Counted from the stretch's first letter, positions 8,422-17,382 are shown. The stretch: 24,386 bases of DNA from an uncultured bacterium (GCA_905215395.1 CAJMQA010000012.1:1-24386), one strand, 5' to 3'. Notes: generated from the letters alone by a model not told the origin. Made by a program: numbers and translations.

Positions 8422-9057
8422 ATGACAACAAAAGAAAGATATGAGGGTGTGCTGGGATGGTTTTCTCAGAAAATGCCTGTTGCAGAGAGTGAGTTACATT
8501 ATAGAAATCCTTTTGAATTGATTGTGGCTGTGATTTTGTCAGCACAATGTACCGATAAACGGGTAAACATGACAACTCCTGCATTGTTGGAACGTTTTCC
8601 TGATGCTAAAGCAATGGCGGATGGAACAGTTGAGGAAATTTACGCTCTGATTAAATCCATTTCTTATCCGAATAACAAGGCAAAACATTTGTCTGAAATG
8701 GCCAAAAAGCTGGTAGCAGATTTTGGCGGTATTGTACCGGAAGATATGGAATTATTACAGACACTTCCGGGAGTCGGGCGTAAGACGGCCAATGTGGTAA
8801 TGGCTGTGGCTTTTCACAGGCCGGCAATGCCTGTGGATACTCATGTATTCCGTGTTTCCAACCGGATTGGTTTGGTAAATGATACCAAAACGCCGTTGGA
8901 GACCGAAAAGCAGCTGGTGAAAAATATACCTGCAGAGATTCTCTCTACCGCTCATCATTGGTTGATTCTCCATGGCAGGTATGTATGTATGGCTCGCAAA
9001 CCGAAATGTGAAGAATGTGGCATATCTTCGTGGTGTAAATTTTTTAATAAAAAATAA
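8422..9057 (+). CDS. nth: endonuclease III (DNA glycosylase/AP lyase)
   Basis: A 211-residue protein, the normal size for Nth. It removes oxidised pyrimidines from DNA and nicks at the resulting abasic site in base excision repair. The helix-hairpin-helix motif LPGVGRKTANVV (115-126) contains the catalytic lysine K121, and the conserved aspartate lies in PVDTHVFRV (D139). The C-terminus carries the four cysteines of the [4Fe-4S] cluster in the exact C-x6-C-x2-C-x5-C spacing (C189, C196, C199, C205). The N-terminal FELIVAVILSAQCTDKRVN is the family hallmark. It begins 27 bases after the large secreted protein gene, with no terminator between, so co-transcription is likely although the functions look unrelated. 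An intrinsic terminator sits about 130 bases after its stop. Confidence 0.97.
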   Translation: MTTKERYEGVLGWFSQKMPVAESELHYRNPFELIVAVILSAQCTDKRVNMTTPALLERFPDAKAMADGTVEEIYALIKSISYPNNKAKHLSEMAKKLVADFGGIVPEDMELLQTLPGVGRKTANVVMAVAFHRPAMPVDTHVFRVSNRIGLVNDTKTPLETEKQLVKNIPAEILSTAHHWLILHGRYVCMARKPKCEECGISSWCKFFNKK

Positions 9058-9187
9058 TTTTCTGACGCAACCTTTGTGGTTTTATTGCATCTTATTATTG
9101 AAAACAACGATAAGATATGACCCAAAAACAGCTGGAGTAATAACGGGAATTATTACATTTATTAAGTTTTAAGGGTTAGTAGTAAGG

Positions 9188-9221
9188 GAGTACACCATCA
9201 AGGTGTACTCTCTGATTTTTT
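9188..9221 (+). terminator. intrinsic terminator downstream of nth
   Basis: A perfect 9-bp inverted repeat, GAGTACACC (9188-9196) and GGTGTACTC (9202-9210), with a five-base loop ATCAA, followed by TCTGATTTTTTA. A strong stem with a T-run just after it fits rho-independent termination of the large-protein/nth transcript. It separates that unit from lipA. Confidence 0.8.
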
Positions 9222-9256
9222 AGTGGATTGTAGTGGGAGGATTATCTGATTTCTTT

Positions 9257-9264
9257 TACTTTTG
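9257..9264 (+). promoter_or_regulatory. candidate -7 box (TACTTTTG) for lipA-lipB
   Basis: TACTTTTG matches TAnnTTTG and lies just after the terminator and 22 bases before the ATG at 9287. The nearest TTG upstream (9228-9230) is 26 bases away, longer than ideal. Its position argues that lipA starts at 9287, not at the in-frame ATG at 9233, which lies ahead of this box. Confidence 0.4.
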
Positions 9265-9286
9265 CAATAAAATACGACTTGATAAG

Positions 9287-10138
9287 ATGGAGAATAGCAG
9301 AAGAAAGCCGGAATGGCTGAAAATAAAACTTCCGATGGGGGCACTCTCTACGGAAGTTCTGAATACAATACGCGGACATCATCTCAATACGATCTGTACC
9401 AGCGGCAGATGTCCGAATCAGGGTGAATGTTGGGGGTGTGGGACCGCAACCTTTATGATCGCCGGAAACATTTGTACGCGTGCCTGTAAGTTTTGTAATG
9501 TAAAAACAGGTCATCCGCTTCCTTTGGATCCTCAGGAGCCGGGAAATATTGCACAATCTGTAAAGCTGTTGAAATTGAGGCATACTGTGATTACTTCTGT
9601 AGACCGGGACGATGTGGAAGATTTGGGAGCTTCACATTGGGTGAAAGTGATTGAGGCAGTGAAAAAGGAAAATCCGGAGGTTACTATGGAGGTGCTGATC
9701 CCTGATTTTCAGGGTCGGCCGGAATTAATCCGGCAGGTGATTGAGGCCGGACCGGAAGTGATTTCTCATAATTTGGAAACGGTACGCCGTTTGTCTGATA
9801 GTGTACGTAGCCGGGCAAAATATGATGTTTCTTTGCAAGTGATCCGGCAGATTGCTGCTTCCGGAATTGTAGCGAAATCCGGTATCATGCTGGGCTTGGG
9901 AGAAACCAGGGAAGAGGTACTGGAAACAATGGATGATTTGCGGAAAGCCGGGTGTCAGGTGATGACTATCGGACAATATTTACAACCGACAGCTGAAAAT
10001 ATAGAAGTAAAAGCATATATTCATCCGGACGTTTTTGAAGAGTATAAAAATATTGGTTTGGCCAAAGGATTCCGGTTTGTGGAAAGCGGACCTTTAGTGC
10101 GTTCCAGTTATCATGCCGAACGGCATATTGCACATTAA
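9287..10138 (+). CDS. lipA: lipoyl synthase
   Basis: A 283-residue radical SAM enzyme that inserts two sulfur atoms into protein-bound octanoyl groups to make lipoyl cofactors for 2-oxoacid dehydrogenases and the glycine cleavage system. The auxiliary-cluster cysteines are present as C-x4-C-x5-C in CTSGRCPNQGEC (C37, C42, C48). The radical SAM motif CTRACKFC gives CX3CX2C (C63, C67, C70). The C-terminal RSSYHAERH holds the conserved RSSYHA serine ligand region. The ATG at 9287 gives MENSRRKPEWLKIKLPMG, typical of LipA; the in-frame ATG at 9233 would add 18 unusual residues and lies upstream of the candidate -7 box. lipB follows after one base (TAAGATG), so the two are translationally coupled or at least in one operon. 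Confidence 0.97.
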   Translation: MENSRRKPEWLKIKLPMGALSTEVLNTIRGHHLNTICTSGRCPNQGECWGCGTATFMIAGNICTRACKFCNVKTGHPLPLDPQEPGNIAQSVKLLKLRHTVITSVDRDDVEDLGASHWVKVIEAVKKENPEVTMEVLIPDFQGRPELIRQVIEAGPEVISHNLETVRRLSDSVRSRAKYDVSLQVIRQIAASGIVAKSGIMLGLGETREEVLETMDDLRKAGCQVMTIGQYLQPTAENIEVKAYIHPDVFEEYKNIGLAKGFRFVESGPLVRSSYHAERHIAH

Positions 10139-10139
10139 G

Positions 10140-10805
10140 ATGAAAATACCGACAAAATTTATCGATTTGGGGCGTAAAGGATATCGTGAAGTTTGGGAAA
10201 CTCAGGAGCAGTTACTGGAAGAGGTGAAAACAAAAAAAATGAGCGGGGAGGAGAGAGAAAATTATCTGCTTTTTGTTGAGCATGAACACGTATATACTTT
10301 AGGTAAAAGCGGAGATGAAGCGAATATGCTGGTCGACTTCATGCAGTTGCAGGCTAAGCATGCTGAATTTATAAAAGTGGACCGGGGAGGAGATATTACT
10401 TATCACGGCCCCGGACAGTTGGTGGTCTATCCGATCCTGGATCTGGAATGCCTGCAACTGGGCGTAAAAGAGTATGTGAATCGGTTGGAGGAAATTGTGA
10501 TACAAACTATTGCGGAGTATAATATAAAGGGGGAACGTATGGCTGGAGCAACCGGGGTATGGATTGATTCAGCTGAGCGGAATGCCCGTAAAATCTGTGC
10601 TATAGGGGTTAAATGCTCCCGCTATGTGACTATGCATGGATTTGCTTTGAATGTAAATACTGATTTGAATTATTTCAATTATATACATCCCTGCGGGTTT
10701 GTGGATAAAGGGGTCACTTCGATTGAAAAAGAATGTGGAGGTCCTGTAGAAATGGAAAAAGTAAAAGAAACAGTATTAAAAAAGTTCGAAGAAATTCTTT
10801 TATAA
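10140..10805 (+). CDS. lipB: lipoyl(octanoyl) transferase
   Basis: A 221-residue enzyme that transfers octanoate from acyl carrier protein to the lipoyl domains, the step before LipA. The signature RGGDITYHGPGQ (82-93) is intact. The catalytic lysine lies in AIGVKCSR (K158) and the catalytic cysteine in HPCGF (C185). The start at 10140 directly follows the lipA stop (one base between); an in-frame ATG at 10113 would overlap lipA by 26 bases and adds nothing conserved. The ECF sigma gene begins one base after the lipB stop, an odd join between a housekeeping pair and a utilisation-locus regulator. Confidence 0.96.
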   Translation: MKIPTKFIDLGRKGYREVWETQEQLLEEVKTKKMSGEERENYLLFVEHEHVYTLGKSGDEANMLVDFMQLQAKHAEFIKVDRGGDITYHGPGQLVVYPILDLECLQLGVKEYVNRLEEIVIQTIAEYNIKGERMAGATGVWIDSAERNARKICAIGVKCSRYVTMHGFALNVNTDLNYFNYIHPCGFVDKGVTSIEKECGGPVEMEKVKETVLKKFEEILL

Positions 10806-10806
10806 A

Positions 10807-11376
10807 ATGCAGGTTACAGATCGGGAAATATTAGAAATATTCAGAAAGGATCAGGAAGCTGGTATACGGGAACTTTTTTCCCGTTATTATAAGCCTCTGG
10901 TCTTATTTGCCGATGAGTATGTGAAAGATATTAATTTGGCCGAAGATCTGGTACAAGAATTCTTTGTGCGCCTGTGTGAAAATAAATACCTGAAAGAGAT
11001 TTCAGCACAAGCATTGTCTTCCTATTTATTTACAGCTGTCCGTAATAGTAGTATTAAGCATATAGGTAAAAAAGATGTTCTGAAAGAACGTGCAGATATC
11101 GGATTTATAGATGTTCCTGAAGAGTGTTTCCTACCTATTGATGAGCCGGAAATGAATCAGGTGATGAGGGAAATGGATAATTTACCCGAACAAACCCGTA
11201 AAGTAGTGGAGGGGATTGTTATTAAAGAATTAAAATATAAAGAAGTCGCTTCCGAATTAAATATATCTGTAAATACAGTTAAAACATTGTTGCATAGAGG
11301 TATGCGTAGGTTACAGAATAGTCTTTCCAATTGTAAAAAGCAGATTTATTACTTTTTTTTCAAAAAAATATTATAA
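10807..11376 (+). CDS. ECF-type RNA polymerase sigma factor of the utilisation locus
   Basis: A 189-residue sigma-70 family protein. Region 2 spans about 22-88 (LFSRYYKPLVLFADEYVKD, DLVQEFFVRL, LSSYLFTAVRN). Region 4 spans about 118-170 (NLPEQTRKVVEGIVIKEL, then the helix-turn-helix YKEVASELNISVNTVKTLLH). There is no region 3, as expected for ECF factors. The FecR-type anti-sigma gene follows after 54 bases and an STN-containing SusC after that, so it is predicted to direct transcription of the SusC-to-GH92 genes when the transporter signals. The C-terminal tail is basic and aromatic (KKQIYYFFFKKIL), coded by an A/T-rich stretch. The start ATG is one base past the lipB stop; I see no consensus promoter for it inside the end of lipB. 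Confidence 0.93.
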   Translation: MQVTDREILEIFRKDQEAGIRELFSRYYKPLVLFADEYVKDINLAEDLVQEFFVRLCENKYLKEISAQALSSYLFTAVRNSSIKHIGKKDVLKERADIGFIDVPEECFLPIDEPEMNQVMREMDNLPEQTRKVVEGIVIKELKYKEVASELNISVNTVKTLLHRGMRRLQNSLSNCKKQIYYFFFKKIL

Positions 11377-11430
11377 AATTGTCACCCATTTTCACATCTC
11401 TTAGGTCTTACTGGTAAATATTCATAAAGG

Positions 11431-12582
11431 ATGTTATCAGAAGAACTATATAATTTGATTTTAAATTCATTGGCCGGGGAAGCTAGTGAGGAAGGAAAGT
11501 TGCGCCTGAGGGAATGGAGGAAAGAATCTACCGGGAATGAAGAGGCTTATCGGGAAGTATGCAGATTGTGGTATTCAGTCAGATGGAAAGATAAGATGGA
11601 AGGGATTTCTGCGGATCAAGCCTGGAAACAGATTCTGATGAAAAGGCGGAATCAGAGACGCATAAGGAATATATACCGTGTCACTTCTGTTGCGGCCTCT
11701 ATGATATTAATTCTGGGGAGTGTCTTATTTTATCAGTGGAAAAACAGGACTGCAGAACAAACGATCATAGCCCGACAATTATTATCCGCTCCTATAGAAG
11801 GAAAAGCAACCTTGGTTTTATCTTCTGGTGAAAAAGTGGCCTTGACAGGTAAGCCGGAGAAGACCATGGAGGAGAAAGGAGGGGTATCTATAAAAACTGA
11901 TTCAGCTTTTGTCGAGTATACAGCAACGGAAGATCTGAAAGAAGAAATCTATAATGAACTGATTGTTCCCAAATGTGGTGAGTATGTGTTAAAACTGGCA
12001 GATGGGAGCCGTGTATTTCTGAATTCTGAATCTACGCTTCGGTTTCCTGTCCATTTTACAGGGAAAAAAAGAGAGGTATTCCTGACGGGTGAAGCCTATT
12101 TTGAAGTAGCCAAAGATGTTGCAAGACCTTTTGTTGTTCATACTGACAAGGCTGCGATTCAGGTGTTGGGGACAGAGTTCAACGTTATGGCTTATGGAGA
12201 TGAGAAAAGTACAGAAGTAACCTTGGTAAATGGTGTTGTGGAAGTGGCTGTCGATAAGTTTCGCGGACGTTTGGCTCCCGGACAACAGATGTCTGTGAAT
12301 AATGTTTCTTTGCAAACTGAGATCCGGCAGGTAAAAACAGATCAATATATTGCGTGGAAAAAAGGATTGTTTTGTTTTGATGCGATGCCTTTGGAACAGC
12401 TGCTGAGAGGATTAGGCCGTTGGTATGATATTTCATACACTTTCCGGAATGCAAACATGAAAAAGATCCGTTTTACAGGCGGATTTAAAAAAACGGAAAG
12501 CATTGAAGAAATTTTCAGAATGATCGAGAATGTAACAGAGGTAAAATTCAGAATATCAGGGAACAATATTATAATAGAGTGA
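11431..12582 (+). CDS. FecR-type anti-sigma factor (FecR + DUF4974)
   Basis: A 383-residue inner-membrane regulator. Residues 1-80 form the cytoplasmic anti-sigma part with helical segments and a basic stop RRNQRRIRN. One membrane helix spans about 84-101 (VTSVAASMILILGSVLFY). The periplasmic FecR domain runs from about 178 to 275, including LADGSRVFLNSESTLRFP, GEAYFEVAKD and IQVLGTEFNVMAY. The C-terminal DUF4974-type domain follows (FCFDAMPLEQLLRGLGRWYD and FTGGFKKTESIEEIFRMI), which resembles an STN fold. It is expected to hold the neighbouring sigma factor at the membrane until contacted by the STN domain of the SusC protein encoded next. It shares the direction of the sigma gene and probably its transcript. 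Confidence 0.94.
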   Translation: MLSEELYNLILNSLAGEASEEGKLRLREWRKESTGNEEAYREVCRLWYSVRWKDKMEGISADQAWKQILMKRRNQRRIRNIYRVTSVAASMILILGSVLFYQWKNRTAEQTIIARQLLSAPIEGKATLVLSSGEKVALTGKPEKTMEEKGGVSIKTDSAFVEYTATEDLKEEIYNELIVPKCGEYVLKLADGSRVFLNSESTLRFPVHFTGKKREVFLTGEAYFEVAKDVARPFVVHTDKAAIQVLGTEFNVMAYGDEKSTEVTLVNGVVEVAVDKFRGRLAPGQQMSVNNVSLQTEIRQVKTDQYIAWKKGLFCFDAMPLEQLLRGLGRWYDISYTFRNANMKKIRFTGGFKKTESIEEIFRMIENVTEVKFRISGNNIIIE

Positions 12583-12591
12583 TAATAAAAA

Positions 12592-12618
12592 TCGGATAGT
12601 GTTAGGGCCACTATCCGA
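12592..12618 (+). promoter_or_regulatory. 10-bp hairpin in the FecR-susC gap
   Basis: TCGGATAGTG (12592-12601) pairs perfectly with CACTATCCGA (12609-12618) around a seven-base loop. It is not followed by a T-run, so it is a poor intrinsic terminator by the usual rule. It lies 10 bases after the fecR stop and may protect the upstream mRNA 3' end or shape the susC leader. Confidence 0.55.
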
Positions 12619-12622
12619 ACTA

Positions 12623-12642
12623 TTCCCAATAGGGTTTGGGAA
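12623..12642 (+). promoter_or_regulatory. second hairpin in the FecR-susC gap
   Basis: TTCCCAA (12623-12629) pairs perfectly with TTGGGAA (12636-12642) around the loop TAGGGT. It overlaps the palindrome AAACATGTTT (12641-12650) by two bases and ends 25 bases before the susC ATG. No T-run follows directly. A leader-control role is inferred. Confidence 0.45.
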
Positions 12643-12667
12643 ACATGTTTAATTCAAAAACAAAGTT

Positions 12668-15600
12668 ATGAAAAAAATTCGAACGGATGGGCCTGTTCTG
12701 CTCAGAAACAGGTTGAGAAAATCATTTATGATTATGAAACTTACATTTTTGCTATGCATGGCCTGTGTCTATGCCTCTTTTGCAAACGTTTATTCTCAAC
12801 AGAGAATTAGTATACGTATGGGAGAAGTCACCCTTAAAGAGGTATTGTCTGAATTTCAGCGACAGACTCATAAAATTGTAATTTATAGTGATGATAGTTT
12901 TACGGCAGAACGTAAAATAACCGGTGATTTTACAGATATGGAGGTTGAACGTTTTCTGGAAACGGTTTTGAAAGGAAGTGGGATGGGATATAAGATTGAA
13001 AATGATTATGTCATGATTGTCCCTTTGAAGAATACTCTGGAAACCATTCCTCAAAACAGAAGGACGATAAAAGGGGAGATTGTAGATGAGACCGGAGCTC
13101 CTGTTCCTGGGGTATCTGTGGTGGTGACCGGAACGACAACCGGAGTGAGCACAGATATTAACGGAAAATTTACTCTGATGGTTGGGCAGGATGCAAAAAC
13201 CATTACCGTCTCCTTTGTCGGAATGGCTACTCAGCAGGTGAACATTCAGGATCAGATGAAGATCGTGCTTTTACCCGACCAGCAAAAACTGGACGAAGTA
13301 GTAGTAGTTGGATATAACTCTGTTAAGAAAAGCCAGATGACAGGAGCAGTCGATGTAGTGAAGGGAAAGGAACTGGAGTTTATGTCTGCTCCGACTTTGG
13401 AAAGTCGTCTTCAGGGACAGACTGCCGGTGTGATGATTTCCAGTGGTTCGGGGCAGCCGGGTAGTGATTACCTGACAATCCGTGTACGTGGTACGGGATC
13501 TATCAATGGGAGCAATACCCCTCTTTATATTATGGACGGAGTCATGGTTGAGCCGGGACAGTTTGCTGCTCTGAACTCTAATGATATTGCAGATATCCAA
13601 GTGTTGAAAGATGCTTCAGCTTCAGCTATTTATGGTTCCCGGGGTGCGAATGGGGTGATTGTCATTACTACAAAAGGCGGACATAGTGGAAAAACCCGTA
13701 TCAACTACCGCAATCAGTTTGGATTCTCTTATCTGGTAGATTATGTGGATATGATGAATTCGGAAGAGAACCTGCAATATCAGTTGCAATGTGCGATTTC
13801 TGATCCCAGTCGTAGCGATTTCCCGTTGATGGGAGCATTATACCGGGAATATACAGGAGAAGCGACAGAAGCTGACAACGTACGTTTGGCTAAAGCGCGC
13901 GCTACAAATACCGACTGGATGGATGAAATGACCCGTGTCGGATTTCTGAATGAGCATAGCCTTACTTTTGACGGAGGAAATGATAAGACTAATTTTTTTA
14001 TTTCTGCTTCTTATCTTTCTCAGGATGGTATTTTGAAAAAATCAGGAATGAAACGTTATTCCGGACGTTTTAACATCGATCATAAAGCAAACCAATGGTT
14101 GAATATCGGTCTGAAGCTGACCACCGGTTATAGCCAGATTTCTTTCAATGACCCTTCAGGTTCTTCCAACCGTACTTCTTATCTGAATCCATGGTTTACT
14201 TCCCTGTTAGCCTATCCGTATGAAAGTCCGGACGATTGGTACAATGGAGATAATCCGACTTTATTGACTAAATATCTGGATAATAATACCAATAAGCTGA
14301 AAATGGTGGGTGCTGCTTATGCCAAAGCCAATATTACAGACTGGTTGTCTTTTAAGACCAATTTTGGTATGGATTTTATGTATAACCGCAGTGAAAACAC
14401 CCGGCACCGGGATCATCCGAAATCTCAGACAGACCATGGTTCTTATAGTCACTCTTCTTCCGAACTGGCTCGGTATACCTGGACCAATCAGTTGAACTTT
14501 AATAAAGAAATTGCTGAAGGACATGTGATCAATGCTGTTGTGGGTATGGAGATGTTCCAGGGAAAATGGTTTACAGCCGGATATACCGGATACGACCTGA
14601 ACTCTGCAATGATGGATTCTCCTGCCGGTATCGGCGATAAGATCGGGGCATCTGAATATCCTCCGCGTATCAGTGGTGGCCGTACTATGAGTAACCTGTT
14701 GTCGTTCTTTGCTCAGGCAAGCTATTCTCTGGGCAATAAATATAACTTTTCAGCTTCTCTACGTCACGATACTTCTTCAAAATTCTATAAAGATAATGCC
14801 AGTGCCATGTTCTGGAGTGTGGGGGCCAGCTGGAATATTAATCAGGAAAATTGGTTGAGGGATGTTGAATGGCTGAGTTTATTGAAGCTGCGTGCCAGTT
14901 ATGGTACAACTGGTAATCAGGATGGTGTGTCGGATTTTGGAACTTTTGACGGTTATACCAACTCTTCATACAATGGTGAATCCGGTTATTCTCATTCACA
15001 AATCGGTAATCCTTCTTTGAAATGGGAAACTTCAGCACAGACTAACCTCGGAGTAGATATCTCCGTTTTCGATCAGCGTTTGGGTTTGACTGCCGATTTC
15101 TATTACATCAAAACCAAGGATCTGTATATGAATAAGAATATTTCTCTGACCAGTGGTTTTGGTTCTATGACCGTTAATGCCGGTTCTATTGTAAATAAAG
15201 GTGTGGAGTTGGGATTAAATGCAACCCCGGTCAGCATGAAAGGTTTTACTTGGAACATCGGAATTAATTTTACTTATAATAAGAACAAATTGGTGGATCT
15301 GGGAACCTGGGCAAATGCGGAGAATAAATATCTGAACGGTTACAGTATCTATGAAAAAAATCGTCCTCTTGGAACCTGGTGTATTGAAAAATGGGCTGAT
15401 GTAAACCCAGATAATGGTATTGTTCGTTTTTATAAGGAAGATGGTGTAACGAAAACCGAAGATATCGCTGAGGGATATAAATTCTCTGATTATGGAACTT
15501 CTGAAATTCCAATTTTCGGTGGTTTCCATACTACTTTGACTTATAAAGGATTGAGTCTGAATGCACAGTTTACTTATGCTTATGATTATACTGTTATGAA

Positions 15601-15979
15601 TACCATGAGGTGGTACATTTATAATCACCATTTCAACGGTAATAAACCGGTGGAAATGCTGAATATGTGGATGGAACCGGGAGATGTGACCAATATTCCG
15701 CGTTTCGGTGCCAATACCCAGCCTTCTCCTATGGCTTCTCAATTCCTGGAAGATGCTTCCTATCTGCGTCTGAAGTCGTTACGAGTTGCTTATTCCTTGC
15801 CGAAAAACTGGTTGAAGAAAACCCGTGTATTTGAAAATGTTGTTGTGTATGCTCAGGGAGAAAATCTGGTTACCTGGACAAAATATACCGGAGCTGACCC
15901 TGAAGTAAGCGGAGGATATGATTATATGTCTTTCCCAAAACCACGGAATTTCACATTTGGTTTGGATATCAATTTTTAA
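12668..15979 (+). CDS. SusC/RagA-family TonB-dependent transporter with STN signalling domain
   Basis: A 1103-residue outer-membrane transporter. A signal peptide covers about 18-44 (FLLCMACVYASFANVYSQ). An STN domain follows (about 46-118, ISIRMGEVTLKEVLSEFQ, ending DYVMIVPL), then a carboxypeptidase-regulatory-like domain (about 134-205, KGEIVDETGAPVPGVSVVV). The TonB-box region and plug come next (LDEVVVVGYNSVKKSQMTGA; later IYGSRGANGVIVITTKGG), then a beta-barrel ending PRNFTFGLDINF with the usual terminal Phe. SusC proteins import oligomers bound by SusD; an STN domain marks those that also signal through FecR to an ECF sigma factor, and both partners are encoded just upstream. The susD-like gene follows after 21 bases. 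An alternative start at the internal ATG (residue 21 or 23) would still give a signal peptide. Confidence 0.97.
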   Translation: MKKIRTDGPVLLRNRLRKSFMIMKLTFLLCMACVYASFANVYSQQRISIRMGEVTLKEVLSEFQRQTHKIVIYSDDSFTAERKITGDFTDMEVERFLETVLKGSGMGYKIENDYVMIVPLKNTLETIPQNRRTIKGEIVDETGAPVPGVSVVVTGTTTGVSTDINGKFTLMVGQDAKTITVSFVGMATQQVNIQDQMKIVLLPDQQKLDEVVVVGYNSVKKSQMTGAVDVVKGKELEFMSAPTLESRLQGQTAGVMISSGSGQPGSDYLTIRVRGTGSINGSNTPLYIMDGVMVEPGQFAALNSNDIADIQVLKDASASAIYGSRGANGVIVITTKGGHSGKTRINYRNQFGFSYLVDYVDMMNSEENLQYQLQCAISDPSRSDFPLMGALYREYTGEATEADNVRLAKARATNTDWMDEMTRVGFLNEHSLTFDGGNDKTNFFISASYLSQDGILKKSGMKRYSGRFNIDHKANQWLNIGLKLTTGYSQISFNDPSGSSNRTSYLNPWFTSLLAYPYESPDDWYNGDNPTLLTKYLDNNTNKLKMVGAAYAKANITDWLSFKTNFGMDFMYNRSENTRHRDHPKSQTDHGSYSHSSSELARYTWTNQLNFNKEIAEGHVINAVVGMEMFQGKWFTAGYTGYDLNSAMMDSPAGIGDKIGASEYPPRISGGRTMSNLLSFFAQASYSLGNKYNFSASLRHDTSSKFYKDNASAMFWSVGASWNINQENWLRDVEWLSLLKLRASYGTTGNQDGVSDFGTFDGYTNSSYNGESGYSHSQIGNPSLKWETSAQTNLGVDISVFDQRLGLTADFYYIKTKDLYMNKNISLTSGFGSMTVNAGSIVNKGVELGLNATPVSMKGFTWNIGINFTYNKNKLVDLGTWANAENKYLNGYSIYEKNRPLGTWCIEKWADVNPDNGIVRFYKEDGVTKTEDIAEGYKFSDYGTSEIPIFGGFHTTLTYKGLSLNAQFTYAYDYTVMNTMRWYIYNHHFNGNKPVEMLNMWMEPGDVTNIPRFGANTQPSPMASQFLEDASYLRLKSLRVAYSLPKNWLKKTRVFENVVVYAQGENLVTWTKYTGADPEVSGGYDYMSFPKPRNFTFGLDINF

Positions 15980-16000
15980 TCTTCTGAAATAGAAAATATT

Positions 16001-17368
16001 ATGAGAAAAATAAATTATATATTAGCTACAGTACTGACTTTGTTTGTGCTACATTCCTGTAGTTATACCGATCTCCAGCCGACCGATATGGTGGGACCGG
16101 ACGAAGCTTTTAAAGATGTCGCCAGTGTTCATAAAGCAGTTATTGGTGCTTATGGGAAAATGAGTTTGAGAAATAAACTGGCTATTGCTGAATACATTGC
16201 TGATGATGTGATGCAGGGAGGAGATGCCGGTGGTACTGGAACAGACCTGGCTTCATGGGTATATGCCGCTTCTTCGGGAGATGCTTCCTCGTTTTGGGGC
16301 AATGCCTATAGTCTGATCAATCAGTGTAACCGTATCCTCTATTTCGGACCGGAAGCTGCCATTCAGGACGAAGCAGAGAAAGAACAGTTGAACAATGAAT
16401 TGGGAACCGCTTATTTTTTCCGGGCTTATGCACATTTTGAACTACTTTGTTTTTTCTCTGATTTTGGAAATGACGACAAATTGGGGATTCCTTATGTCAG
16501 CCATTATCATATTCTGGGACAACCGGCCCGGGATAAAGTGGGAGAGTGCTATGAGCAGCTGATGCTGGATCTCGACAGAGCTTATAATATGATTACTGAG
16601 GAAATACATTCGGATAATGCTTATGTTTCAAAAGTAGCTGTAAATGCTCTGAGAGCAAGGATTTCTCTCTATCACAAAAAGTATACTCATGCTTTGGTAT
16701 ATGCTTCAGATGTATTGCGGAAGGTGGAAATGGCAGAAAGAAATGAAGTGGCTGAAGTATGGACAGACAAATCAGAAGCAGGTATTATATTCAAATTGCC
16801 CCGTACTTCCGGACAGGCTAATATCGGAGGATGTTTTGTCGGAGGAGATAACAGTTCTGTATTTAAACCTACTTCGGAATATATGAATTCGTATGTTTCA
16901 GGGGATATCCGTTCAGATGTTTTCTATGGAAAGGGACCGGACCGTTCTGGAAACCAGGTTGACGTGGTCATGAAATGGTACGGTGGTGGTTCTAATATCG
17001 GTTTGTGTGATGAGAAGTTGCTGCGTGCTGAAGAGATGAAGCTGATAAAAGCAGAGGCTGAAGCCCGTCTGGATAAAATGACGGATGCAAATACAACCCT
17101 GAATGAACTAAGAGCTATGAGGATTACCGGTTGGGTGGCTCAGACTTACGACCAGAGTACCATATTGGAAGAGATTCTGAAAGAACGCCGCCGGGAACTG
17201 GCATTTGAAGGACATCGTTTATTTGATCTAAGACGTTTCGGTAAAAATATCGAACGAAATGGAAAAGTGTTGGAAGCCAATAATTATCATATGATTCTGC
17301 CAATTCCGACTGCAGAATTGGATGCCAATGAAAATATTAATCAGGAAGATCAGAATCCTGGATATTAA
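16001..17368 (+). CDS. SusD/RagB-family glycan/peptide-binding lipoprotein
   Basis: A 455-residue lipoprotein. The signal peptide ends VLHSC with the lipidated Cys20, followed by SYTDLQPTD, a typical mature SusD N-terminus. The helical TPR-like core is visible (LNNELGTAYFFRAYAHFELL and NALRARISLYHKKYTHALVY). The C-terminal SusD signature is clear: KERRRELAFEGHRLFDLRRF, then HMILPIPTAELDANENINQ and a final NPGY. It caps the SusC barrel at the cell surface and captures the imported oligomer. It lies 21 bases after susC and 14 bases before the first peptidase gene, so it belongs to the same operon. The ligand cannot be told from sequence alone; the neighbouring enzymes point to a mannosylated peptide or glycan. 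Confidence 0.96.
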   Translation: MRKINYILATVLTLFVLHSCSYTDLQPTDMVGPDEAFKDVASVHKAVIGAYGKMSLRNKLAIAEYIADDVMQGGDAGGTGTDLASWVYAASSGDASSFWGNAYSLINQCNRILYFGPEAAIQDEAEKEQLNNELGTAYFFRAYAHFELLCFFSDFGNDDKLGIPYVSHYHILGQPARDKVGECYEQLMLDLDRAYNMITEEIHSDNAYVSKVAVNALRARISLYHKKYTHALVYASDVLRKVEMAERNEVAEVWTDKSEAGIIFKLPRTSGQANIGGCFVGGDNSSVFKPTSEYMNSYVSGDIRSDVFYGKGPDRSGNQVDVVMKWYGGGSNIGLCDEKLLRAEEMKLIKAEAEARLDKMTDANTTLNELRAMRITGWVAQTYDQSTILEEILKERRRELAFEGHRLFDLRRFGKNIERNGKVLEANNYHMILPIPTAELDANENINQEDQNPGY

Positions 17369-17382
17369 TCTATTGAAAATAT

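Noticed and set aside
9117..9140. Tiny ATG-to-stop frame of seven codons (MTQKQLE) between nth and the terminator
   Set aside because: It is too short to judge, without a ribosome site or link to an attenuator; the following terminator is explained by nth.
8972..9172. 66-codon plus-strand frame overlapping the end of nth
   Set aside because: It mostly overlaps the iron-sulfur cysteine codons of nth in another frame and runs into AT-rich non-coding sequence; no supporting evidence.
15215..15742. 175-codon minus-strand open frame
   Set aside because: It is antisense to the SusC beta-barrel region and has no signal, motif or plausible start context.
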